A stretch of DNA of 58,308 bases from CAZFLM01 sp964519955. Lineage in GTDB: Bacteria; Armatimonadota; Chthonomonadetes; Chthonomonadales; CAJBBX01. Position 1 is the stretch's first letter. Each line of letters starts with the position of its first letter. Both the position numbers and the translations under genes were made by a program. The stretch lies in the NCBI GenBank assembly GCA_964519955.1, contig CAZFLM010000039.1, positions 1 to 58,308 of the forward strand. The letters are read 5' to 3'. This document shows positions 27,543-35,661 of the stretch, piece by piece. Below the pieces are notes generated by a model. That model was not told where the DNA came from. It did not search any database and saw only the letters and a program-made list of their open reading frames with translations.

Positions 27543-28849
27543 CTGGCCAGCTCCGCCTCCGATCGCGCGTTCTCCTCAACCATGCGCCGCTGCAGGTCAT
27601 CCAGAAGCGCCCTGGGGTCCTGGCCGCCCAACGTGGCCTTCTCCTCAGCGCGCGTGATCTCCCGCGTGTACGTCGGCCAGATGGCGATGGGCGGCGGGCC
27701 GAAGGAGTTCTGGCCCATCGCAAGCTTCGTCGCGAACCGCCAGAGCGGCGTGCGCTGGAAGGAGGGGCGCTTGCAGACCTCCACGAGCGGCGGCACGTTG
27801 CCGATGCCCAGGCAGAAGGTCTCGACCGGGTCCGGGCTCGCCAGCCAGCTCAGGAACTCCCACGCGGCCTCCTTGTTCTTGCACGCTGCCGGGATCACGA
27901 ACACGCTGCCCCCGGACGTCGTCGTGTTCGGGCGGCCACCGGGCGGGATGGGCATGGCGAAGAACGACCAGTCGAGCTTCGGGGCGTAGCGGGTGATGTA
28001 CTGCTCCGCCCACTCCCCGGTGCTCCACATGGCCGTCTTGCCCACGAAGAATGGGCCGTTCGCGGTCTCCGTGCTGCCGAAGGTGGATTGGAACGCGTCC
28101 ATCTTCTTGATGTCGTAGGCCTTGCTGTACGAGGCGATCCACTTCAGCGCCGCCACGTTGTGCGGGTCGTTCGCGGTGATGCGCTTGGTCGCCGAGTCGT
28201 ACCACTGGCCGCCGAACACGTAGGCCCACGCCATCAGCCCGCCCGGCCGGAAGCCGTAACGCGTGAAGTTGCCGCTCTTGTCGTACGCCGTGCAGGCCAG
28301 CGCCGCCTTGTCCAGCTCCTCGATGGTCTGCGGCGGGCGCGAGGGGTCCAGCCCGACCTTGCGGAAGATCGTGTTGTTGTACGCGATGAAGCCGGTGTTC
28401 GTCGTGACCGCCAGCCCGTACACCTGGCCGTCGACCCGCAGCATGTGGGCGACGCCCGGCGTGAACTCCCGGTCCAGGTCCCGGCCGGACTTGCGCAGGT
28501 AGTCGTCGAGGGGCGTCAGCACGCCGCGCTTGGCGTAGCCCGCCAACTCGTCGGCCCATACCGTCGACATAACGTCGGGCGTGGAGCCGCCGGCGAAGGA
28601 GATGCGGACCTTCTGATAGCCGGAGTTGCCGAACTGGGAGAGGATGCGGACGTGGATCTTCGGGTGTGTGCGGTTGAACTCGTCGACCAGCTTCTGCTGG
28701 ATGTCGAACTCGTGCCCGGACCAGCCGGTCCAGTAGACAATCTCGGTGACGCCGCTGTCACGCTTCCTGCCGCACCCAAGGAGGGCGGCTACGAGGGCGG
28801 CGGCAAGCAGGCATGCCAACGCGCGCCGGCCGGCGAATAGGTGAGACAC
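27539..28849 (-). CDS. Extracellular solute-binding lipoprotein, family 1 (CUT1)
   Basis: About 436 residues. GTG 28849 is chosen because GAGGAG lies 10 bases upstream and it starts a clean lipoprotein signal (ALACLLAAALVAALLGC); an earlier GTG at 28867 is possible. The mature protein has the sugar-binding fold: VTEIVYWTGWSGHE, LVDEFNRTHPKIHVRIL, FAGGSTPDVMSTVW, VYGLAVTTNTGFIAYNNTIFR and AAWEFLSWLASP. It delivers sugar to the two permeases encoded immediately after it. The ligand is unknown; the preceding enzyme gene suggests an oligosaccharide. Confidence 0.93.
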   Translation of the reverse strand: MSHLFAGRRALACLLAAALVAALLGCGRKRDSGVTEIVYWTGWSGHEFDIQQKLVDEFNRTHPKIHVRILSQFGNSGYQKVRISFAGGSTPDVMSTVWADELAGYAKRGVLTPLDDYLRKSGRDLDREFTPGVAHMLRVDGQVYGLAVTTNTGFIAYNNTIFRKVGLDPSRPPQTIEELDKAALACTAYDKSGNFTRYGFRPGGLMAWAYVFGGQWYDSATKRITANDPHNVAALKWIASYSKAYDIKKMDAFQSTFGSTETANGPFFVGKTAMWSTGEWAEQYITRYAPKLDWSFFAMPIPPGGRPNTTTSGGSVFVIPAACKNKEAAWEFLSWLASPDPVETFCLGIGNVPPLVEVCKRPSFQRTPLWRFATKLAMGQNSFGPPPIAIWPTYTREITRAEEKATLGGQDPRALLDDLQRRMVEENARSEAELAR

Positions 28850-28856
28850 GCAGTCG

Positions 28857-29963
28857 TTACTCCTCACACAGGATGCGGCACGCCAGCCCGATGGCGCTGG
28901 GCTCGTGCAGCTCAACGGTCGGCGCGATACTGCTGAGGGTACGACGGACTTCGTCGCGCAGGGGTCTGTCGCCGGCGCCGATGGCGGCCACGCCCCACCA
29001 AACCAGTTTACCCAGGCTGGCCTCGCCGGACACCGCGCGATGCAGATGCCCAGCGAATGGCCCCTTGAGCCGCGCGAGCAGCGCTGTGTTCCGCTCCGAT
29101 CGGGGCAGCCAGCCGACGGCCATGAGGTTGGCCATCACGTCGGGGTACCACTTGCTCAGCCCCTTGTGCCGGTAGCCGTCCGGCTGCAGACCGACGATGT
29201 ATGCGTTCGCCTCTGCATCCCACAGGAGCGTCGTGATCGCGTTCTCCATCTTCGCGGCCATCGCGTCGCACTGCTTCGCCCGCTCGGCCTCGCCCACCTC
29301 ACGCTCGATGCGAGCCGCGCACCGAAGGCCGACCGCGGTCTCCGTGTTGTCCATCGTGTACATGACGGGGTACTTCGGCTTCGCCAGCGTCATGCCGCTG
29401 GACTGCATGGTCAGGCGGATGGCCGCGACCGACTTCCGCACCGCCGGCAGCCGCTCGCGCAGCCAGGGCTTGTCCGGCCCGGCCCGGTGCAGCGCCCAGA
29501 CACCCTCCAGGTACGTCGACGCGTAGCTGTCCGTGGAGTCGAAGTCGCCTGAGCCCTTCCAACTCCCGGAGGCGCCATCGTAGTCGAAGATGGTGCCGTC
29601 CACGTTCTGGTACGCCTCGTACCAGGCGAACCACTTGCGCGCCGCGGACCGATAGCGCGCGTCCTTGGTGACGCCGTATGCCGCCGCGAGCCCGTGCGCC
29701 GCCATGTTCGCGAAGTAGGGCACCACGCGCGACGAAGTGGCCGGCAGGAGCCCCTGCACGATCGCGCCGTCGGCAACCTGCTGCCCCAGGATGCGTTCGG
29801 CGAGTGCGGTCAGGCCCGCGGGCAGCGGCGGCTTCGGTCGCATTTCGTCTCCTCCTGCAGGCTGCGCTCGTCCGAGAGCGAGAGAGGCTGCCGCGAACAC
29901 CAGCAACGCGCCGCGTCGGTCGAGGGTCCTGGCACGAAGCGGGCCAGATGGCACCACACGCAT
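28857..29963 (-). CDS. Exported (alpha/alpha)-barrel glycosidase-like protein
   Basis: 368 residues. GGAGG precedes ATG 29963, and an N-terminal signal peptide follows (RGALLVFAAASLALGRA). The body resembles six-hairpin proteins: repeated helix pairs with WFAWYEAYQNVDGTIFDYDG, STDSYASTYLEGVWALH and YTMDNTETAVGLRCAARIE. It is probably a glycoside hydrolase or lyase-like enzyme feeding the sugar transporter, whose binding-protein gene begins within the last codons of this gene. The catalytic residues could not be assigned. A 115-bp piece of its 5' region is duplicated at about 31607-31722. Confidence 0.75.
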   Translation of the reverse strand: MRVVPSGPLRARTLDRRGALLVFAAASLALGRAQPAGGDEMRPKPPLPAGLTALAERILGQQVADGAIVQGLLPATSSRVVPYFANMAAHGLAAAYGVTKDARYRSAARKWFAWYEAYQNVDGTIFDYDGASGSWKGSGDFDSTDSYASTYLEGVWALHRAGPDKPWLRERLPAVRKSVAAIRLTMQSSGMTLAKPKYPVMYTMDNTETAVGLRCAARIEREVGEAERAKQCDAMAAKMENAITTLLWDAEANAYIVGLQPDGYRHKGLSKWYPDVMANLMAVGWLPRSERNTALLARLKGPFAGHLHRAVSGEASLGKLVWWGVAAIGAGDRPLRDEVRRTLSSIAPTVELHEPSAIGLACRILCEE

Positions 29964-30047
29964 GTATGTCGGCCTCCGCCCTCACGCCGGGCAGGACAAT
30001 GCACCATCGTTGGGGCAGCGGCCCGGCCTGGGTCGTGCACCCGGCGC

Positions 30048-30096
30048 GCTCCGCCGTCTGCCTGCCTGTCGCTTGTCGGCAGGCAGACGGCGGAGC
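30048..30096. terminator. Perfect 19-bp inverted repeat
   Basis: Arms of 19 bp (30048-30066 and 30078-30096, starting GCTCCGCCGTCTG) are separated by an 11-nt loop. It lies downstream of the secreted-protein gene (30224-31021) and upstream of the glycosidase-like gene on the same strand. There is no T-tract. It could terminate or insulate transcription between the two, or be the remnant of a palindromic element. Confidence 0.6.
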
Positions 30097-30223
30097 CCAT
30101 CACCATCCATCAGGTAGGTATCAGAGGCCGAACGCGGTGCTGCTGCATTCGGCTGTCCTCCATCGGGCCACAAGACGTGGTCCGGCCCCGTAGTGGGTGT
30201 CGTTGGTCCGACTAGACTGCAGC

Positions 30224-31021
30224 CTACGGAATATCGTAGGGAATCACCGCCTGGGCAGCAGTCGCCTGACCTCCAAAGCCACCGGTGGAGACGCCGGTGA
30301 GCGAGACCCCGATCGACGCTGAGACCAGGAAGTACCCGTCGCCGTTGGATATGAGGCACGAGTGCGTCTCGTCGATACCTCGCGCCCACAACGGGCTCAA
30401 TGGAACCAAGGGCGGGTTCGACACCCAATGGTCGGCGGTTGCCGACACGCCCAACAGCGATTGGGCCATCGCCACCACGTTGCCGGTCCCGAAGGTTGCG
30501 AGGATCGCCGCCCTGGCGCTCAAGTACTCCGCCCGAGCAACAGACACGTAGATCGTGCAGTTCTGCCTGTCGCCGTCCTCAGCATGCACGCGGTACTTGA
30601 AACACGGGTACGGTAGGAGCGAGAGGCTCGCCGACACCATGCTCGTCGCTCCGACCTGGCACTCGATCCTCCGGCACACCTGGCTGTAGCCAGCAACAGA
30701 GGTGGAAACCGAAGGCGTCCCGCCACCATCGAAGTACACTATCTCGCCGTTCGCGCAGTTACGGTCGTTCAGCACCGCGCCGTACCAGCCGTTGATGTAG
30801 TTGGGCTTGACGACGGTCATCGAGTACGGTGTCTGCCCATCAGCGCAGGTCGTGCCCACAAACGTTATCGTGAAGACATGGCCATCGGCCGACGTGATCT
30901 GTGTTCCCCTGTCCGGCAGTAGTCCTGAGGGCGGATCTGACGTCTGTGCGCTGGCAGGCAGAGCAAGAACGACCAAGGTCGCGGTCACGAGCGCTAGAAC
31001 GGCTGAGGCCCTTTGCTGCAT
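30224..31021 (-). CDS. Exported hypothetical protein
   Basis: 265 residues from ATG 31021 (MQQRASAVLALVTATLV), with GGAGG ten bases upstream. A signal peptide ends near ALPASA. The mature protein is beta-rich with several cysteines (TTCADGQ, DRNCANG, CRRIECQ, PCFKY, QNCTIY) that could form disulphides. I do not recognise a family. Its position before the glycosidase-like gene, with a strong hairpin between, suggests an independent transcription unit. Confidence 0.65.
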   Translation of the reverse strand: MQQRASAVLALVTATLVVLALPASAQTSDPPSGLLPDRGTQITSADGHVFTITFVGTTCADGQTPYSMTVVKPNYINGWYGAVLNDRNCANGEIVYFDGGGTPSVSTSVAGYSQVCRRIECQVGATSMVSASLSLLPYPCFKYRVHAEDGDRQNCTIYVSVARAEYLSARAAILATFGTGNVVAMAQSLLGVSATADHWVSNPPLVPLSPLWARGIDETHSCLISNGDGYFLVSASIGVSLTGVSTGGFGGQATAAQAVIPYDIP

Positions 31022-31483
31022 GGCTAGAGATCCTCCATTGGTAGTGAAGTGAAGCCTTCCCTTTTGGACTGCCCACATCCGTCACAAGATCACATCGGCG
31101 AACCAGAACGAGAGGGCGGCGCCCTAGTCCTCGCTCCCGGCAACCGGACCCGCAACTGGCGCGATTGCCAGGGCTGGGCCGTGCCTTTGGCTTGTCCGCA
31201 TTCGGTTGCAGACGTTGGGTCCACCCAGCGCACCGTGGCCGTGGGTTCGGTTGCGTTGCGCAACACGGGCGCACTAGGCCGGTCTCTTCGGTAGTGCCTG
31301 TGCATAGACTCGCCCGAGCGCCCCAGCGCGGCAGGCCGCCTGGTCCGCTCCTGGACGCGCTCGGAGTAGGCCGCCTCTCCCAATCCTCGCCCCCCTAGTT
31401 GCGGCCGGAACTGCCAGCGCGGCGGACGTCACGTTCGGCCTCATACAACGAGGCATTGGACCGCACACACTCCACCGGCGCCG
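31022..31483. other. Intergenic stretch, nothing recognised
   Basis: 462 bp upstream of the secreted-protein gene and downstream of the truncated glycosidase-like fragment. Frames on both strands give shadow-like translations. It probably holds the promoter of the 30224-31021 gene. Confidence 0.4.
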
Positions 31484-31837
31484 TCACCCTGTTGGCGCAC
31501 CCACCGCCCTCGGTGTGACCGCAGCCAACGTTCGGGCACTGCGGTCTGCAGCAGCACTCCAGCGCCGCCCCGCACCACCGGAGGGCCCATTGCATGGCAG
31601 AGCCATGTTCGCGAAGTACGGCACGACTCGGGACGAGTTGGCCGGCAGGAGCCCCTGCACGATCGCGCCATCGGCAACCTGCTGCCCCAGGGCGCGGGCG
31701 GCGAGTGCGGTCAGGCCGGCCGGAGGCGGCGTCTTGTCGATCGATTCGGCCAAGCTCATCTCCGTGGCGCCCGCGATGAGCGTCGCACAGGCGAGAGCCC
31801 TGGTGAGGGCCCGTACGGCAAGGGGCCAACGATGCAT
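31484..31837 (-). pseudogene. Truncated copy of the glycosidase-like gene
   Basis: A 117-residue frame with its own signal peptide (VRALTRALACATLIAGA). Then PAGLTALAARALGQQVADGA and the following IVQGLLPANSSRVVPYFANMA match residues about 49-88 of the 28857-29963 product. After FANMA the sequence becomes unrelated. DNA similarity covers about 31607-31722. All downstream helices of the barrel are missing, so it cannot fold as the parent does. Confidence 0.75.
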
Positions 31838-31944
31838 CGGATGGCTCGCTTAGGGACTGAAATCGCCCGCACGTGCGCGGCGAGAGAGAGAGGACGCCGC
31901 CAGCCGTCCCCGAGGGGGCCGGCCGGCGGCGTCGGTCGTGCATG

Positions 31945-32253
31945 TTAGTGGGACACTCCGCCAGGCCTTGGCGCCCCGCCCATGTTCGGCGGAACCTGCA
32001 TCATGCCGCGCTGTCCCCCTGGCGCTCCGCCCATGTTGGGCGGGGTCTGCATCATCATCGGCCGCCCACCGGGCATGCCGGGAGCATTGGGTGGCTGCTG
32101 CTGCATGAACTGCCCCGTCGCCGTCTTGCCGCCCTTCAGCTTCTCGGGAGCCGGACCGGAATCGCCGTGGCTGCATCCCGCCAGTCCGACGGCGATCGCG
32201 ATCAGCGTCGCAGAGAGGGCTGCACATCGCACCCACCCCATCGGTTGCGTCAT
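31945..32253 (-). CDS. Small lipoprotein with Met/Pro/Gly-rich repeats
   Basis: 102 residues starting MTQPMGWVRCAAL at 32253 with GGAGG upstream. A lipobox (IAVGLAGC) is followed by a short linker and a low-complexity tail with an imperfect repeat (MMMQTPPNMGGAPGG, MMQVPPNMGGAP). It lies 30 bp downstream of a pseudopilin gene on the same strand. Small anchored proteins next to pseudopilins occur again at 39489-39701, so the pairing looks functional. No known domain. Confidence 0.7.
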   Translation of the reverse strand: MTQPMGWVRCAALSATLIAIAVGLAGCSHGDSGPAPEKLKGGKTATGQFMQQQPPNAPGMPGGRPMMMQTPPNMGGAPGGQRGMMQVPPNMGGAPRPGGVSH

Positions 32254-32283
32254 GTGTGAACCTCCGTACCTATGCGGCACTGA

Positions 32284-33018
32284 CTAGTCGTCGTTCCAGA
32301 CCTTGCAGCTCCGGTACAGGAAGTCGTTGTAGCCGCCGCCGCCGTTCGGGTTGCGCCCGCGGGGACCGCTGAACTTCGAGTGGCCATCGCCGAACACGAC
32401 GTTCATGCCGTTGAAGTGCCGCGCGAAGCCGTAGGCCCAACCGGTGCTGGTGTCGCTGGAGCACCAGTAGTACTCGTTCTTGCCGTCGCCATTGAGGTCG
32501 GCGGCGCAGGAGAAGGAGCCCGCGACGTACCCGCCGGTGCTCGACGAGTAGGTGTCCGCGATCAGTGCAATCTCAGCGGGAGCCACGAGGTTCGCCTCGG
32601 CCACCGGCACGGTACCTTGCCACGCCTGGCGACCAAGCACGGCCTCGTTGAAGCCGTACTGGTTCTTGTACGAGATCGCGGGGTAGTTCCACGTACCGGT
32701 CGTGCCGGTGCCGGACGGACAGGCGAAGATCTGGGTGTTCTTGATGTAGGGCATCTCGACTTCGGTCCACATCAGGCTGATGCCCGGGGTGTCGTTGTAG
32801 TAGCCACCCGGGTGGTCCCACGGCATGTTCCAATAGGTGCTGTCGTAGTCCTGCAGGTACATCTGGATGGACAGGCCGATCTGCTTGGTGTTCGAGAGGC
32901 ACGAGGCCGCTCGCGCCCGCTCGCGGGCCTGTGCGAAGACCGGGAACAGGATGGCTGCGAGAATCGCGATAATCGCGATGACGACTAGCAGCTCGATGAG
33001 CGTGAAGCCGCGTCGCAT
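32284..33018 (-). CDS. Pseudopilin with N-terminal methylation motif and H-x-DG C-terminus (DUF1559-like)
   Basis: 244 residues. The N-terminus is a class III prepilin signal: GFTLIELLVVIAIIAILAAI with Glu at +5 after the Gly cleavage site. The C-terminal third carries FARHFNGMNVVFGDGHSKF, the His-to-Asp-Gly motif of this family. Such proteins are exported, methylated and assembled or displayed by type II/IV-like systems; their large expansions in Armatimonadota and Planctomycetota are unexplained. It follows a GntR/LacI-type regulator by 82 bp. Confidence 0.9.
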   Translation of the reverse strand: MRRGFTLIELLVVIAIIAILAAILFPVFAQARERARAASCLSNTKQIGLSIQMYLQDYDSTYWNMPWDHPGGYYNDTPGISLMWTEVEMPYIKNTQIFACPSGTGTTGTWNYPAISYKNQYGFNEAVLGRQAWQGTVPVAEANLVAPAEIALIADTYSSSTGGYVAGSFSCAADLNGDGKNEYYWCSSDTSTGWAYGFARHFNGMNVVFGDGHSKFSGPRGRNPNGGGGYNDFLYRSCKVWNDD

Positions 33019-33100
33019 GTCTGGTGTGCTCCTTTCGCATCAACCGATGCAATGCCCGCCTCGCTTCAGATCCGGCGCGAGGTCGGATGTCCCCTTACGA

Positions 33101-34195
33101 TCAAGTGGCCGAAGCCCGCCGGCACGATGACCGTACGATCAGGTCGACCGCGAGCTTCTCCACGCCCCCCCCATCGGTCCCGGGCGATTGAAGGAGGTCT
33201 AGCAGACGCTGGGCCGCGCGTTCGCCCAGCGCATACAGCGGCTGACGTATGGTGGTCAGCGGAGGACGCAGGTGCTCCGCCGACGGCTGATCGTCGAACC
33301 CCACGACGCTGATGTCATCGGGCACGACGAGCTGGAGTTGGTTGAGTAGGGTGAACAGGCTGAGCGTGAGCATGTAACCCGCGCACACCACCGCGGTCAC
33401 CGGGCTGCGGCCCACGAGCAGCTCGGTCATCTGCCGGGCGCACTCCGGCCCAAGCTCGGCATAGGACACCGCCTGGTGCATCCACGCGGGCTCAGGCTCG
33501 ATGCCGTGGAGCCGCATGCCCGCCAGGTACCCGGCAAGCCGGTCGCGGCAGTTGGTGGCCGACACGTCGGCGTTCACGAACGCGATGCGTGTATGGCCCA
33601 GGCGGACCAGGTAGCTGACGGCGGTCTGGATGCCGCCCGCGTTGTCGCTGTCCACGCACGGGAACGGCGCGCCATCCCACGATGCCCCCATCGCCACGAA
33701 GGGTACGCCCGAGTCGTGGAGCTTCGCGAGGGTCGGGTAACCTTCCTCGTGCGGCGCCAGCGCGATCAGCCCCATGTCCGGATGCTGATCGGCGACGGCG
33801 GGAAGGTCGGCTTCCTCGACCTGCGTGACCATGAGCCGGCAGCCCATGCGTGCCGCCATGTCGCTGATGGCGCGGAACGGCGTTCGCAGATAGAGGTCCT
33901 CTTCCGGGTGGCTCGTCAGCTTTGTCGCTAGGAGGATGCCAGGCTGCGGCGTCGCTACGGCGGCGCGATCGGCCACGAAGGTACCGGAACCGACGCGCCG
34001 TACTAGAACACCTGCGCGAACCAAGTCACCGATCGCCCGATTCACGGTCATCTGGCTGACGCCAGCCTGACGCGCCAACTCGCGTTCGCCGGGTATGCGG
34101 TCGCCAACACCCCACTCGCCGCGCCGGATTCCGGTCTGGATGCGGCGGCGAAGGGCCTGGTATCGCGGTTCTGTGGTGGAGTCGGTGTTGGACAT
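33101..34195 (-). CDS. GntR-type DNA-binding regulator with LacI-like ligand domain
   Basis: 364 residues. A GntR winged helix spans residues 10-78 (GDRIPGERELARQAGVSQMTVNRAIGDLVRAGVL). The rest is a periplasmic-binding fold of the LacI/GalR type (GILLATKLTSH ... GYMLTLSLFTLLNQ ... DDISVVGFDDQPSAEHLRPPLTTIRQP). It should bind a sugar and control nearby glycan genes. A perfect palindrome (34199-34214) sits four bases upstream of the ATG, consistent with autoregulation. No ribosome-binding site separates them. Confidence 0.9.
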   Translation of the reverse strand: MSNTDSTTEPRYQALRRRIQTGIRRGEWGVGDRIPGERELARQAGVSQMTVNRAIGDLVRAGVLVRRVGSGTFVADRAAVATPQPGILLATKLTSHPEEDLYLRTPFRAISDMAARMGCRLMVTQVEEADLPAVADQHPDMGLIALAPHEEGYPTLAKLHDSGVPFVAMGASWDGAPFPCVDSDNAGGIQTAVSYLVRLGHTRIAFVNADVSATNCRDRLAGYLAGMRLHGIEPEPAWMHQAVSYAELGPECARQMTELLVGRSPVTAVVCAGYMLTLSLFTLLNQLQLVVPDDISVVGFDDQPSAEHLRPPLTTIRQPLYALGERAAQRLLDLLQSPGTDGGGVEKLAVDLIVRSSCRRASAT

Positions 34196-34198
34196 AGG

Positions 34199-34214
34199 AG
34201 TGTTCTATAACACT
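34199..34214. promoter_or_regulatory. Candidate operator palindrome upstream of the GntR/LacI gene
   Basis: The perfect 16-bp palindrome AGTGTTCTATAACACT lies directly before the start codon at 34195. Its half-site GTGTT/AACAC is shared with the palindrome before the second regulator gene (41636-41657). Binding there would block initiation, so it is probably an autoregulatory operator. Confidence 0.65.
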
Positions 34215-34329
34215 TTCTGACATGGTATCACCGGTAGGGGTACCTGTCAAGGGCGAATGTACGCGATTCGTGAGTTGGGGCGCGGAGGCCGGTGAAGGCC
34301 CCGCGCCCCGACTCGCCGGTCCCAGTCTT

Positions 34330-35514
34330 TCAGGCGCTCAGCCACTCCTCGATCAGCTTCCAGCAGGTCCACTGCATGCGGGGCAGATGGAACGGCCCCT
34401 TCCACATCGTGCCCTTGACCGGCGTCGAGACGCTCCCGTCGCGGTGCAGGTAGCCGTACCACTCCCCGTGCAGTGGATCGGGGAAGCGCGAGTAAGCCCA
34501 GTCGTGCACCATCGTGTGCCAGCGGCCGTACTTGGCATCGCCGGTGACGCGCGCGGCCAACAGCGTCGCGATGATCGCCTCGTTGTGCGGCCACCAGAAC
34601 TTCATGTCGTGCCAGTACTCCGTGCACGGCAGCCCCCGGGCATCGCGGTAGTGGAGCAGGCCGCCGTGCACCTCGTCCCAGCCGATCTGCATCGACCAGT
34701 CGATGATGCGGCAGCCCAGCTCGGTCAGCTTCGCGTCGCCGCCACGGTGGCGCGCCTCGTGCAGGATAAACCAGCCGGCCTCGATGGAATGCCCCGGGCA
34801 GACCATCCGCCCCTCGAACGTGTCGATGAACTCCCCCGCGGGGCCCACCATCTCGAGGGCGCAGCGGAACTCGGGCTTGACGAAGTCGCGCTCGATCTCG
34901 GCGATGCACTTGTCGATGGTCTCAGTCAGCAGCGGATCGTCGACGGCCTTGCGAAGCTCCTGCGCCGTGGCGATCAGGATCATCGGCACCGCGAGCCCCT
35001 TGCCGGGCCGCGTCTCCGGGTCGACCTTGGGCTCCAACAGGCCCGGCTCGCTCAGGTAGCGCAGCATCAGGCGGAACAGGTCGAGCGCCTGCCTCACGCG
35101 CGCCTCGTCGCGGGCCGCCACGCCGTACGCAGCCAGCGCGATGGACGCGAACGCCTCCGAGAACACGTAGCGGCGCTTCCGCAGCGGCTTCCCCTCGCGC
35201 GTCACCGAGAAGAACATGCGCCCATCGGCGTCGTAGCAGTGGCGGTCCATGAACTCGATGCCGGAGCGCGCCATGTCGAGCCACTCCGGGCGCGGTTCCA
35301 CGGTGTTGTAGAGCGTCGCCAACGTCCACGCCGCGCGCCCCTGGAACCAGACCGACTTGTCCGGCTGGATGACGGTCCCGTCGCGATCGACGCCGGTCCA
35401 GTAGCCGCCGAACTCCGGGTCCACGCAGCGCGGGAACCAGAACGGAACGGTATCGAGCAGCAGCCCGTCGCGGTAGGTGTCGCGCAGTTCGATCAGCCGC
35501 GTCTTGGTCAGCAT
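34330..35514 (-). CDS. N-acylglucosamine 2-epimerase (AGE) family protein
   Basis: 394 residues from ATG 35514 with GGAGGT upstream. The (alpha/alpha)6-barrel landmarks of AGE-family epimerases are present: FWFPRCVDPEFGGYWTGVDRDG, KSVWFQGRAAWTLATLYN, PGHSIEAGWFILHEARHRG and the C-terminal KFWWPHNEAIIATLLAA. It would interconvert N-acylglucosamine and N-acylmannosamine, or act on cellobiose or mannose as related members do. It lies between the two regulator-pseudopilin modules, on the same strand as the two DUF4434-type genes. Confidence 0.88.
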   Translation of the reverse strand: MLTKTRLIELRDTYRDGLLLDTVPFWFPRCVDPEFGGYWTGVDRDGTVIQPDKSVWFQGRAAWTLATLYNTVEPRPEWLDMARSGIEFMDRHCYDADGRMFFSVTREGKPLRKRRYVFSEAFASIALAAYGVAARDEARVRQALDLFRLMLRYLSEPGLLEPKVDPETRPGKGLAVPMILIATAQELRKAVDDPLLTETIDKCIAEIERDFVKPEFRCALEMVGPAGEFIDTFEGRMVCPGHSIEAGWFILHEARHRGGDAKLTELGCRIIDWSMQIGWDEVHGGLLHYRDARGLPCTEYWHDMKFWWPHNEAIIATLLAARVTGDAKYGRWHTMVHDWAYSRFPDPLHGEWYGYLHRDGSVSTPVKGTMWKGPFHLPRMQWTCWKLIEEWLSA

Positions 35515-35661
35515 CACATACCTCCTCTGCCTGTGCAGAGCATCCTCAGGCAAGACCCGGCGCGCCGCGGAGGGCGCCACGGGTCGCCAGTTGCGCGTAG
35601 GGTGGGGCCTCCGCGCCCCGCCGGGTCGTTGCCGTTGCCGTTGCCGTTGCCGTCGCCAAGG

